From CAYUEQ01 sp964443805 (GTDB lineage Bacteria > Bacillota_I > Bacilli_A > RF39 > UBA660), in assembly GCA_964443805.1 (NCBI GenBank), contig CAYUEQ010000037.1:1-8890 (forward strand): a DNA stretch of 8,890 bases, in the 5' to 3' direction. The position numbers and the translations under genes are program-made. The notes below the pieces were generated by a model. That model was given only the letters and a program-made list of their open reading frames with translations. It was not told the DNA's origin and searched no databases. Numbering within the stretch: the first letter of the stretch is position 1; each line of letters begins with the position of its first letter. Below, piece by piece: positions 1 to 6,579 of the stretch.

Positions 1-87
1 AGTATTTCTCTTCTTCTTCATCCCAAACAGTTCTTATTTGCTCATTATTAAATATTTTAGTTATAGCTTATATTTTTTTTCATCCAT
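1..87 (-). pseudogene. BRO-family (phage antirepressor-like) N-terminus, frameshifted, runs off the left edge
   Basis: On the minus strand the frame entering from the left edge encodes NNEQIRTVWDEEEEKY, preceded by ITKIF. This is the very recognisable start of BRO-N / phage antirepressor-like proteins (consensus roughly IRxVWDEExEKWYFSVVDV). That frame has no ATG, GTG or TTG: it is closed by TAA at 70-68. The neighbouring frame offers an ATG at 87-85 (another at 99-97) and reads MDEKKYKL before a TAA. Adding one A near 64-63 would join the halves into MDEKKYKL-ITKIF-NNEQ, a normal BRO start. I therefore call a one-base deletion, or an assembly error. There is no clear Shine-Dalgarno sequence. 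BRO-N proteins are usually DNA-binding and occur in prophages or as stray accessory genes. The rest of the gene, and so its integrity, lies outside the window. Confidence 0.6.
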
Positions 88-110
88 TAAAGTTAACATT
101 AAAAACTAAC

Positions 111-129
111 AAACGTTCTTAAAATGTTT
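111..129 (-). terminator. weak hairpin between the kinase gene and the BRO fragment
   Basis: AAACGTT (111-117) and AATGTTT (123-129) pair around a five-base loop. On the minus strand the stem carries one A-C mismatch and is followed by a short T-rich stretch (GTTAGTTTTT). It lies about 20 bases past the kinase stop codon. It could be a poor terminator for the kinase gene, but the stem is weak. Nothing else is recognised in 88-149. Confidence 0.2.
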
Positions 130-149
130 TTAAATAATTATTTTACTTT

Positions 150-2048
150 CTATTTAAATAAAGGGACATCAGTTGGTATTAAATATTTATTGATTACTCT
201 ATCTATCTCTTTACGATCCATAGGTTTTCCTAAATAGTCATCAAATCCAGCTTTTAAATATTTTTCTTTTTCTCCACGCATTACATTTGCAGTTAATACT
301 ACCATGGGAACTTTATAACCATGCGTTTTTAATATTTGCATTAGTTCTGTTCCACTCATTTTAGGCATCATATCATCAATTAGTAGTAAATCAAATTTTT
401 CGCCTGCATTTATTTTATCAATCACTTCTTTTGCAGAGTTACAAGATACTAATTCAAATTTATAGGCATCTAAAATTTTTTCAGAAACTTTTAAATTTAA
501 GTTGTTATCATCTACCATAAGAACTTTTGATTCTTTAAATTCTCTTGTTTTAATTAATGGAGATGTTTTTACAACTTGTTGTTCATTTTTTTCTAATTGT
601 TCTTTTTCACCTGGAATAAAGATTGGTGTATTATTCGGAGTAAAATTTTTTACTTCTTGATTTATTCCTATAGTAAATTTACTACCTGAGCCATAAATAC
701 TTTCAACAGCTACTTTTCCTCCCATGAGTTCAAGTAGTTGTTTAGTTATAGCTAATCCTAGTCCAGTTCCTTCAGTAGTAGTGTTTCTATCTTCATTAGC
801 ACGTTCAAATTTATTAAATAGACTATTAATTTTCTCAGGTCTTATACCTCTACCAGTATCTTTAACAAATATATATAATGTACAATAGTTATTTTTATTT
901 ATGCACTGAACAATAAAGTCTACTTGACCTTCATCTGTATACTTAGTTGCATTTGATAATAGATTCATTATACATTTTTGTATATTTGCTTTATCACCAT
1001 ATAAAGTAGTAGGAATATCTTTGGCAATATTTATGTTTAGTTTTAAACCTTTTTCTTTCATTTTAACATTTATCATCTTGCATGAATCATTAAATAATTC
1101 TATTGGATTATATTCAGTTTTTATTATCTCCATACTACCAGATTCAACTTTTGAAATATCTAAAACTCCATTAATAATTTCTAATAAAATATCAGTAGCT
1201 TTTATAACTTCTCTAGCATTTTTATTTGCTTCATTAATGTTGCTAGTTTCAGCAGTTAATTCAGAAAAGCCTTTTATCGCATTTAATGGTGTTCTTATTT
1301 CATGGGACATACTTGATAAAAAGTCTGACTTTGCTGCATTTGCTTTCTCTGCTTGAGTTTTAGCAAGTTCCATAGAACGTAGCATGTTTAAATCAGGATT
1401 TTCTATCGTAAAATACATTAAGTAACATAACAAAGCTAATATTAAATCATATATATTAAATTCAGGGTGATACATAACAAATATACCAAGAGCAAGTAAA
1501 AATGGAATTATAATATATATGGAGTAATATCTTTTATCAAACTTTTTAAGATTAAATAAAGCTACCATAAAAGCAATAAAAAGATTAATAAAAACTATTA
1601 CAAATGTTAATGTAACTGCAGAGCCCTCTCCACTTGTTACATTACCAATTTTTATAACATTAAATTCTAATATAAATAATAAAATTCCAAATATAAAATA
1701 CAAAATATATTTAATTGATTTTGACAATTTTATATTTTTTCGGTATTTTTCAAAACTGATATAAAATATATATGACATAACATTAAATGTAATAATTATG
1801 ATAAATAAAGAACCTAGTTTATTTATATTTGCAAAAACATTTGTAAACCAATTATCAACAGTATCAACTAAATATATACTAGCACCATAGTGAGAAATAA
1901 AATTTGTTATATTGACCAATAATGTAAATATTAAAACATTTTTAAAATAAAAATTTTCTTCTAATTTAACTTTTTTCTTAGCAAAGAACACTACATTTAA
2001 CAAAGCAGTGAATATTAAGCAGACAAAAGGAATTTCATATTCAATCAT
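150..2048 (-). CDS. seven-TM hybrid sensor histidine kinase with C-terminal receiver domain
   Basis: A 632-residue membrane sensor kinase that should autophosphorylate on His and pass phosphate to its own receiver. About seven hydrophobic segments span residues 5-22, 36-53, 78-98, 113-132, 145-166, 174-192 and 198-214. They match no sensor family I can name. A helical linker (about 222-240) leads to HisKA with SHEIRTPLN (phospho-acceptor H249). The HATPase domain has an N box NLLSNA (N366), DTGRG (397-401), an F box (411-416) and EGTGLGL (426-432). A low-complexity linker (about 465-505) precedes the REC domain: acidic pair D513/D514, phospho-acceptor D558 in LLIDDMMP, T586 and K608. No HPt or DNA-binding output domain is present, so the phosphorelay partner must be elsewhere. 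The ATG is supported by AAGGTGA eight bases upstream. The ligand is unknown. Confidence 0.93.
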   Translation of the reverse strand: MIEYEIPFVCLIFTALLNVVFFAKKKVKLEENFYFKNVLIFTLLVNITNFISHYGASIYLVDTVDNWFTNVFANINKLGSLFIIIITFNVMSYIFYISFEKYRKNIKLSKSIKYILYFIFGILLFILEFNVIKIGNVTSGEGSAVTLTFVIVFINLFIAFMVALFNLKKFDKRYYSIYIIIPFLLALGIFVMYHPEFNIYDLILALLCYLMYFTIENPDLNMLRSMELAKTQAEKANAAKSDFLSSMSHEIRTPLNAIKGFSELTAETSNINEANKNAREVIKATDILLEIINGVLDISKVESGSMEIIKTEYNPIELFNDSCKMINVKMKEKGLKLNINIAKDIPTTLYGDKANIQKCIMNLLSNATKYTDEGQVDFIVQCINKNNYCTLYIFVKDTGRGIRPEKINSLFNKFERANEDRNTTTEGTGLGLAITKQLLELMGGKVAVESIYGSGSKFTIGINQEVKNFTPNNTPIFIPGEKEQLEKNEQQVVKTSPLIKTREFKESKVLMVDDNNLNLKVSEKILDAYKFELVSCNSAKEVIDKINAGEKFDLLLIDDMMPKMSGTELMQILKTHGYKVPMVVLTANVMRGEKEKYLKAGFDDYLGKPMDRKEIDRVINKYLIPTDVPLFK

Positions 2049-2067
2049 AATCTTTTCACCTTAATCC

Positions 2068-2076
2068 ATTTTAACA
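2068..2076 (-). promoter_or_regulatory. extended -10 promoter of the hybrid kinase gene
   Basis: The minus strand reads TGT-TAAAAT, one base off the extended -10 consensus TGnTATAAT. No convincing -35 box lies 16-18 bases upstream. Transcription would start near 2061, giving a leader of about 13 bases that contains the AAGGTGA ribosome site. The position matches promoters of other genes in this window. Confidence 0.45.
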
Positions 2077-2105
2077 TAAAAAAAGAATAAAATTATATAA
2101 TTTAT

Positions 2106-3230
2106 TCATTTTTTTAATACTTTTACCTTATTTTTATTTTGTTTTAGCAACAGATGCTGACGCATTCTATTTGGTATATCTTTATTATCTATATCTAATT
2201 CTTTTAAAATCCATTCTTTACTTCCTTTTCCTACAAAGGCTTTAGGATTTAAAGTTAAATTACTTAAAGTTCTTACAATTTCTTCATGTTCAAGATCTTC
2301 TTTAGTTTTCTTAGTTAAAAACTCAGCTTCAAATATATCACGCGTCCACTTCATTTGTTCAAATGAGTCTTCTATATTCATCATTCGAAGTTCTTCTTCT
2401 AAATTATCATAATCTTTTCTTGTCAATGTTTTAAAGTGTCTTTCTATTATAGAATAAGCTGCTGTTGCCATATTATCTCTTATTTCTGAAGTTAAACCTT
2501 TTACATAGTGTTTTTGTTCATCATGAGCTGAACTAAATTCTCCATTCATATTGACATTTATACTTTTTACATCTATCGGATTACCAACATCAATATAAGA
2601 AACGTTTTTTTCTTTGTCTTTAATTAAAGTAACTACAACAATTTTTCTGTTTGTTTGTAATGCTAAATTAACTGGTCCATCAAATAAATTATTTATTAAT
2701 TTGTTTGGAGTATAGTTGTGTGATCCTTCCGGAAATATAAAAATACTATTTGATTGTATAATCCTTTTCATTTTTTCAAAAACTAATTTTCTTTGACCTG
2801 GATCCATTATATCAAAAGGAATAATACCACTTAAAAATAATGAATACATATCACGATTATATTGTAATGTTTCTATTGAACCTAATACTAAGTAGGCATT
2901 TCGATCTAATATATTCAAAATGGTTTCAATATCTTCAGGACATGTATGATTACATACAAATATATACGGTTCATCAGAATTTAATTCAGGATATCTTTCT
3001 AGTACTATATTGTTTTTTTTATATTTTAGATTATTCTCAATATTTAAATCATTAACTTCTTCTTCACCCAACATATCTTTATTTATAATGTGTGCATTCG
3101 TAAAAATGTTGCAAATTTTTTTAAAAGGTTTATCTCCTTTTTTTCTTAAGTACAAACCAAAATCTGTAGTACAACCTTCAACATCTTTTTTATGCAAGTT
3201 ACTAATCATAATATTTTTCATTTTCCTCAC
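2106..3230 (-). CDS. PlsC-like lysophospholipid acyltransferase family protein with long C-terminal extension
   Basis: A 374-residue protein with the glycerolipid acyltransferase signature. Block I is NHTCPED (H95-x4-D100, the catalytic HX4D), block III is FPEG (166-169), and F183-DGPVNLALQ resembles the block preceding the PIVPV strand, here KIVVV. The core spans about 70-225. Known members transfer acyl groups from acyl-ACP or acyl-CoA to lysophosphatidate or related acceptors at the inner membrane face. No clear TM segment is seen here, so attachment would be peripheral. The first 65 residues and the charged last 145 are unassigned. The start is uncertain: GTG at 3230 has AGGGGTGG four bases upstream, while in-frame ATG codons at 3221 and 3209 would shorten the protein by 3 or 7 residues. 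It lies 57 bases upstream of the kinase gene, which has its own likely promoter. Exact substrate unknown. Confidence 0.82.
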   Translation of the reverse strand: MRKMKNIMISNLHKKDVEGCTTDFGLYLRKKGDKPFKKICNIFTNAHIINKDMLGEEEVNDLNIENNLKYKKNNIVLERYPELNSDEPYIFVCNHTCPEDIETILNILDRNAYLVLGSIETLQYNRDMYSLFLSGIIPFDIMDPGQRKLVFEKMKRIIQSNSIFIFPEGSHNYTPNKLINNLFDGPVNLALQTNRKIVVVTLIKDKEKNVSYIDVGNPIDVKSINVNMNGEFSSAHDEQKHYVKGLTSEIRDNMATAAYSIIERHFKTLTRKDYDNLEEELRMMNIEDSFEQMKWTRDIFEAEFLTKKTKEDLEHEEIVRTLSNLTLNPKAFVGKGSKEWILKELDIDNKDIPNRMRQHLLLKQNKNKVKVLKK

Positions 3231-3253
3231 ATAACCACCCCTAATTTATTGTT

Positions 3254-3259
3254 ATTATA
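3254..3259 (-). promoter_or_regulatory. -10 box for the acyltransferase gene
   Basis: A perfect TATAAT on the minus strand, about 24 bases before the GTG start. A TTGTTT 16 bases upstream is only a poor -35 candidate. The predicted start near 3247 leaves a short leader holding AGGGGTGG (3242-3235). It is divergent from the RNHCP promoter, about 50 bases away. Confidence 0.5.
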
Positions 3260-3307
3260 CATTAAATATTAATAAAAACAACCATTTCGCTTTATCTATT
3301 ATTTTTA

Positions 3308-3316
3308 TGCTATAAT
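3308..3316 (+). promoter_or_regulatory. extended -10 promoter of the RNHCP gene
   Basis: TGC-TATAAT is a perfect extended -10 sequence. No good -35 box lies 17 bases upstream. The start near 3323 gives a leader of about 19 bases containing GAGG (3329-3332). Confidence 0.6.
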
Positions 3317-3341
3317 AATCGTAGTTTTGAGGTTGGTTTTA

Positions 3342-3653
3342 ATGAAAAAGTTTAATATGATAGATGAGAGTTTTATCTGCGAGCAATGTAATAAAAGTGT
3401 AGAACCTTTAGGATATACAGCTAGGAATCATTGTCCGTATTGTTTATATTCTAAGCATGTTGATATTAATCCAGGAGACCGAGCAGAAAACTGTTTAGGT
3501 TTATTAAAACCCATTGGAGCTGAAAAAGCTAAAAAAGATACTTATAAAATAGTTTATCAATGTACAAAGTGTAATAAAATAAGTAAAAACAAAATGGCAA
3601 GTGATGATAATTATGAATTATTATTAGAAATAATTAAGAATACTAATTACTAG
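3342..3653 (+). CDS. RNHCP domain zinc-ribbon protein
   Basis: A 103-residue cytosolic protein carrying the hallmark R28-NHCPYC motif that names the RNHCP family, followed by SKHVD and PGDRAENC, also typical. Three CxxC pairs are visible (C13/C16, C31/C34, C74/C77) plus C51, consistent with two zinc-ribbon-like sites. The family's function is unknown as far as I can state. I place the start at ATG 3342 rather than the TTG five codons earlier, because GAGG at 3329-3332 sits nine bases before the ATG and would otherwise lie inside the coding region. It stands 39 bases before the radical SAM gene. That gene has its own promoter, so co-transcription is possible but not required. Confidence 0.88.
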   Translation: MKKFNMIDESFICEQCNKSVEPLGYTARNHCPYCLYSKHVDINPGDRAENCLGLLKPIGAEKAKKDTYKIVYQCTKCNKISKNKMASDDNYELLLEIIKNTNY

Positions 3654-3666
3654 TGTTCTTTTTATA

Positions 3667-3675
3667 TGTTATAAT
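3667..3675 (+). promoter_or_regulatory. extended -10 promoter of the radical SAM gene
   Basis: TGT-TATAAT, a perfect extended -10 box, lies 14 bases after the RNHCP stop codon. The hexamer 17 bases upstream (TTACTA) matches TTGACA at only three positions. Transcription would begin near 3682, so the leader before ATG 3693 is only about 11 bases and holds GGTGAT. Confidence 0.6.
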
Positions 3676-3692
3676 TTTTCTTGGTGATACAC

Positions 3693-4607
3693 ATGTTTAA
3701 ATACTCTCTAGATAATAAAAGATATCATACTTTAAATTATTATTATAAAAATAAGTTCAATACAAAAGTTTTTAAAATAAGTTTGAATGGTAACTTTTCA
3801 TGTCCTAATTTAAAAACTGGAGGTTGTATATTTTGTTCAAATGGTAGTGGGGAGTTTGGCGGAAACCCTGTTAAGGATTTAAAAAATCAATTTGATGATA
3901 TTAAAAAAATGATGCATAAAAAATGGGATACTGGTAAATATATTGCCTATTTCCAAGCTAATACAAACACCTATGCCCCACTTGATGTTTTAAAAGAAAA
4001 ATATGAAACCGTATTAAAATTTAATAATGTCATTGGTTTATCTATTGCTACTAGATCAGATGCTATTAGTGATGAAACATTAGATTATTTAACAGACTTA
4101 AATAGTAGAACTTTTTTAACTGTTGAATTAGGTTTACAATCAATGCATGATAAAACTCTTAAATATATCAATCGTGGACATGATTTAAAAAGTTTTGAAT
4201 CAACTCTTAAAAAATTACAAGAAAGAAAAATAAATGTAGTAGTTCATATTATTAATGGATTACCTAATGAAACAAAGGAAGATATGTTAGCTACTGTTAA
4301 ATACTTAAATAATTTAAATATTTCTGGAATAAAGATTCATATGTTAAGTGTCATTAGGAATACTCCTTTAGAGGATATTTATAACCAAAATAAATTTCAT
4401 CTTTTAACTAGAGAAGAATATGTTGATATAGTTTGTGATCAATTAGAGTTATTAAATGAAAATATTGTAATTCATCGAGTAACTGGCGATCCAAACCCTA
4501 ATTTACTAATTGCACCGCAATGGCTAACAAAAAAGTTTATTGTTTTAAACGATATTGATAAAGAAATGAAAAAAAGAAATTCCTATCAAGGAATTAACAA
4601 GTATTAA
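3693..4607 (+). CDS. ytqA: radical SAM protein of the YtqA/YhcC (TIGR01212) family
   Basis: A 304-residue radical SAM enzyme. The cluster cysteines are C37, C45 and C48 in CPN..GGCIFC, followed by GSGEFGGN. Family landmarks follow in order: YFQANTNTYAP (86-96), VELGLQS (144-150), INRGHD (159-164), HIINGLP (185-191), HRVTGD (261-266), LLIAPQW and a terminal SYQG. The first two cysteines are separated by seven residues, shorter than the roughly eleven I recall for Bacillus YtqA. That homologue, also called MnmL, has been linked to tRNA wobble-uridine modification together with the methyltransferase YtqB/MnmM. No ytqB-like gene is next to it here, so this role is inferred. Start chosen at ATG 3693 because GGTGAT sits just upstream and the promoter excludes the TTG at 3681. 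Its last 14 bases overlap the convergent small gene. Confidence 0.9.
   Translation: MFKYSLDNKRYHTLNYYYKNKFNTKVFKISLNGNFSCPNLKTGGCIFCSNGSGEFGGNPVKDLKNQFDDIKKMMHKKWDTGKYIAYFQANTNTYAPLDVLKEKYETVLKFNNVIGLSIATRSDAISDETLDYLTDLNSRTFLTVELGLQSMHDKTLKYINRGHDLKSFESTLKKLQERKINVVVHIINGLPNETKEDMLATVKYLNNLNISGIKIHMLSVIRNTPLEDIYNQNKFHLLTREEYVDIVCDQLELLNENIVIHRVTGDPNPNLLIAPQWLTKKFIVLNDIDKEMKKRNSYQGINKY
4578..4595 (-). terminator. intrinsic terminator of the small exported protein gene, inside the radical SAM coding region
   Basis: AATTCCT (4578-4584) and AGGAATT (4589-4595) form a perfect seven-base-pair stem with a four-base loop. Read on the minus strand it is followed at once by TTTCTTTTTTTCATTTC, a good U tract. 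It overlaps the TAA of the minus-strand gene (4596-4594). On the plus strand no U tract follows, so it acts in one direction only. Confidence 0.75.
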
Positions 4608-4938
4608 CAATTAATTTAGTAAATATTATATTTTTAGTATTACTTATTGCAACATCCTCATTATAATTGGTTAATAAATAATTATAATAAGATTCTAAAA
4701 ATGTATTTACAGAATTTTCTTTATTATCATATTTAAAATAATCACAATAATTCTTAGTACATAATTTTATTATTTTATTATCAACACTTTTTAAATAGTC
4801 ATTTAAATTATTTATATTTATATTTTTAAGTGTCAATTCTTTTTGACATTTTTTTGTTTTTATCATTGCATTAACATTATATTGATTAACTATTAAAACA
4901 ATAGCAAATAAAATAATTATTAATATTACTTTTTTCAT
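4594..4938 (-). CDS. small exported or membrane-anchored protein with four cysteines, function unknown
   Basis: A 114-residue protein that I do not recognise. Residues 1-3 are MKK and 4-18 are strongly hydrophobic, followed by NQYNVNA, so an N-terminal signal peptide or membrane anchor is clear. The remainder is rich in Asn, Lys and Tyr and would lie outside the cell. It has four cysteines (C31, C60, C65 and the very last residue, C114), enough for two disulfides. There is no lipobox. The ATG is preceded by GGTGA six bases upstream. A dedicated promoter and terminator make it a single-gene transcript. It converges on the radical SAM gene with a 14-base overlap. The coding call rests on this gene-like layout and on the composition; no homologue is identified. 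Confidence 0.72.
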   Translation of the reverse strand: MKKVILIIILFAIVLIVNQYNVNAMIKTKKCQKELTLKNININNLNDYLKSVDNKIIKLCTKNYCDYFKYDNKENSVNTFLESYYNYLLTNYNEDVAISNTKNIIFTKLIVNTC

Positions 4939-4966
4939 AACTATTCACCATTAATAATATAACCAA

Positions 4967-4975
4967 CTTATAACA
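4967..4975 (-). promoter_or_regulatory. extended -10-like promoter of the small exported protein gene
   Basis: TGT-TATAAG on the minus strand, one base from consensus, just past the GGDEF stop codon. Transcription would start near 4960, about 22 bases before the ATG. An alternative TATATT at 4961-4956 would start transcripts at the ribosome site and is less likely. Confidence 0.4.
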
Positions 4976-4977
4976 AT

Positions 4978-5616
4978 TTATAATCCATATTTTTTTTGTT
5001 GTTTTTCTTTATAAACTAATTCATCAACTTTTTTAAAATTTTCATCAAAAGACAAATTTTCATTGTATTTAACATAATTAATAGATAATTTAACGTTGAA
5101 GTCATTATATTCATCAATTTGATAAGGAATAGATAATAGTTTATTTAGTTTTTCGAGTTTCTTTTGGACTACACTTTCAAAACATTCGCTCATAAATATT
5201 ATAAACTCATCTCCACCATATCTTGCGACTAAATCTTGGTTTCTTATTGATTTTTCACATTTTATTCTAAAAGTTTTATTTAATATTCGAGCAATATAAT
5301 TTAATATGTCATCTCCAACTAAGTGCCCATATTTATCATTAATCTTTTTAAAGTTATCGACATCGATAAAAATTAAATAGTTTGGCCCTGTTGTTATCTT
5401 TTCTTTGACTAATGTTATAAAAGTTTGTTTATGTAAAAGTAAAGTGTTTGGGTCATGCATTGAATACATAAGTGTATGCTCACATATTTCAAAAAAAGTT
5501 TTCATATCTTCAAAAGTTAAACCTAAGATAAAGTCATCGTCAGACAACTTTTTTAAAGCTCCGTGTATTGATTGTTCATTAGTTAATTTTTTTAATTTAC
5601 TTAATAATTTTTCCAT
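4978..5616 (-). CDS. GGDEF domain protein, probable diguanylate cyclase
   Basis: A 212-residue soluble protein expected to make cyclic di-GMP from two GTP. Residues 134-138 are an intact GGDEF within ARYGGDEF. The nucleotide/metal segment FIDVDNFKKINDKYGH (83-98) is complete, with D85 the likely metal ligand. R125-NQD five residues before GGDEF matches the RxxD inhibitory site that binds product. The start of the domain is worn: HDPNTLLLHKQTF (54-66) replaces the usual DxLTGLxNRRxF. The end is VDELVYKEK rather than ADxALYxAK, and SIGIA is replaced by SINYV. The first 53 residues are helical and match no sensor domain I know. It has its own promoter, with AAGGA eight bases before the ATG. Activity is likely but not certain, given the degenerate edges. 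Confidence 0.88.
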   Translation of the reverse strand: MEKLLSKLKKLTNEQSIHGALKKLSDDDFILGLTFEDMKTFFEICEHTLMYSMHDPNTLLLHKQTFITLVKEKITTGPNYLIFIDVDNFKKINDKYGHLVGDDILNYIARILNKTFRIKCEKSIRNQDLVARYGGDEFIIFMSECFESVVQKKLEKLNKLLSIPYQIDEYNDFNVKLSINYVKYNENLSFDENFKKVDELVYKEKQQKKYGL

Positions 5617-5636
5617 ATTTCTTTTCCTTAATTAAT

Positions 5637-5645
5637 ATTATAACA
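5637..5645 (-). promoter_or_regulatory. extended -10 promoter of the GGDEF gene
   Basis: A perfect TGT-TATAAT on the minus strand, in the 51-base gap after the DUF2935 gene. No -35 box is evident. The start near 5630 gives a leader of about 14 bases with AAGGA. It would uncouple GGDEF expression from the upstream spore-type operon. No hairpin terminator separates the two, so read-through remains possible. Confidence 0.6.
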
Positions 5646-5667
5646 CTTTTTTAAAATTATTACTTTT

Positions 5668-6567
5668 TTAATCTTTAAAATAGTATAACATAAACAATAT
5701 CATATTGTCTTCTCGAACTAAGTGATCGTAATAAAGTGGTATTATTATTTCACAAAATGTTTTGTTTATCAGTTTGGAAACAAAATATTCACTAAAATAT
5801 TTTAAGCGTTCAACTATTAAATTAGTTTTTAAAGTATTGATATTTATTATAGATGGATTTATCTCATTATTAAATTCTAACAACATTTCATTAAATTCTT
5901 CTAAAAAAAATTGGTTTTCTTCTAAAAATTTTTCATTAAATAATGAATAATTTTCATCCATAAAAAGACAGTGATCTTTTGATATATCATTAAAATAATA
6001 TTGCAAATTATATACAAAAGTAGGCGACACTAAATTATGTGTTTCTATCATTTCAATACAATATATAAATATTTTTGTTTCTTTAATATAGTGGTCAATA
6101 AGTTTAATATCACAATATAACTCTAATTTGTTTTCTACAATATTTTGTTTAAGTTTTTCTAGGATATTAATTGCATTATTATATACATTAATATAAATTT
6201 TATTTAAGTTTTTAACCGTTAATAATAATGAATCTGTTACATCAAAATCACCTGCTTTTAAATTTAATGATTGTAATGTAATATTTTTGTTTATTTCGCC
6301 TTTAAATATTTTACTGGTTTTTCTTTCCAACTCAATAGTGTTTTTTGTAACTAAACATTGAGCATCTAAAAAGTTTTGATTAACTTTACCTGTTGCTATT
6401 TCCAAAGTATATATTATAAGATCTTCTAGTTCCTTTTTTTCTTTTTGTAATTGTGGTGCATAATCTGGCGATGTGATTTCTAAAAATATAATATGTTCAT
6501 ATATTATACGTCCTCCAGCCAAACAATTTTGAAGTGAGTGAGTTATATATTCTTTATTATTCAACAT
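5668..6567 (-). CDS. DUF2935-like protein, copy with complete histidine motifs
   Basis: A 299-residue all-helical protein that I assign to DUF2935 by its motifs. The family forms ferritin-like helical bundles thought to bind metal, and its function is unsettled. Two internal pseudo-repeats can be seen, each with a (E/D)H..F(L/M) helix and a later DHxxxE helix: E24-H25, then D158-H159 with E163; D198-H199, then D281-H282 with E286 in PLYYDHLVRED. These are the likely metal ligands. It starts MLNNKEYITHSL, parallel to MLSNEDFVYQSL in the upstream neighbour, so the two genes are an old tandem duplication. ATG is preceded by AAAGGAAG. It is the last gene of the LysM-CwlJ operon, 12 bases after its paralogue. 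No signal peptide or TM segment. A spore role is inferred from context only. Confidence 0.78.
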   Translation of the reverse strand: MLNNKEYITHSLQNCLAGGRIIYEHIIFLEITSPDYAPQLQKEKKELEDLIIYTLEIATGKVNQNFLDAQCLVTKNTIELERKTSKIFKGEINKNITLQSLNLKAGDFDVTDSLLLTVKNLNKIYINVYNNAINILEKLKQNIVENKLELYCDIKLIDHYIKETKIFIYCIEMIETHNLVSPTFVYNLQYYFNDISKDHCLFMDENYSLFNEKFLEENQFFLEEFNEMLLEFNNEINPSIININTLKTNLIVERLKYFSEYFVSKLINKTFCEIIIPLYYDHLVREDNMILFMLYYFKD

Positions 6568-6579
6568 AATATTCTTCCT

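Noticed and set aside
1021..1356. plus-strand open frame of 111 codons
   Set aside because: It lies wholly opposite the HisKA and adjacent ATPase region of the histidine kinase and has no ribosome site or recognisable product.
2049..2108. TGA read as tryptophan (Mycoplasma-type code) at the end of the acyltransferase
   Set aside because: Read-through adds only a short low-complexity tail, and tryptophans that I checked in the window are TGG.
3010..3234. plus-strand open frames opposite the acyltransferase (also 2840-3055)
   Set aside because: They are antisense to a gene with intact catalytic motifs; composition is typical of reverse-strand AT-rich shadows.
5405..5635. plus-strand open frames opposite the GGDEF gene and the DUF2935 gene (5762-5950)
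   Set aside because: Antisense shadows of well-supported genes, without starts or motifs of their own.
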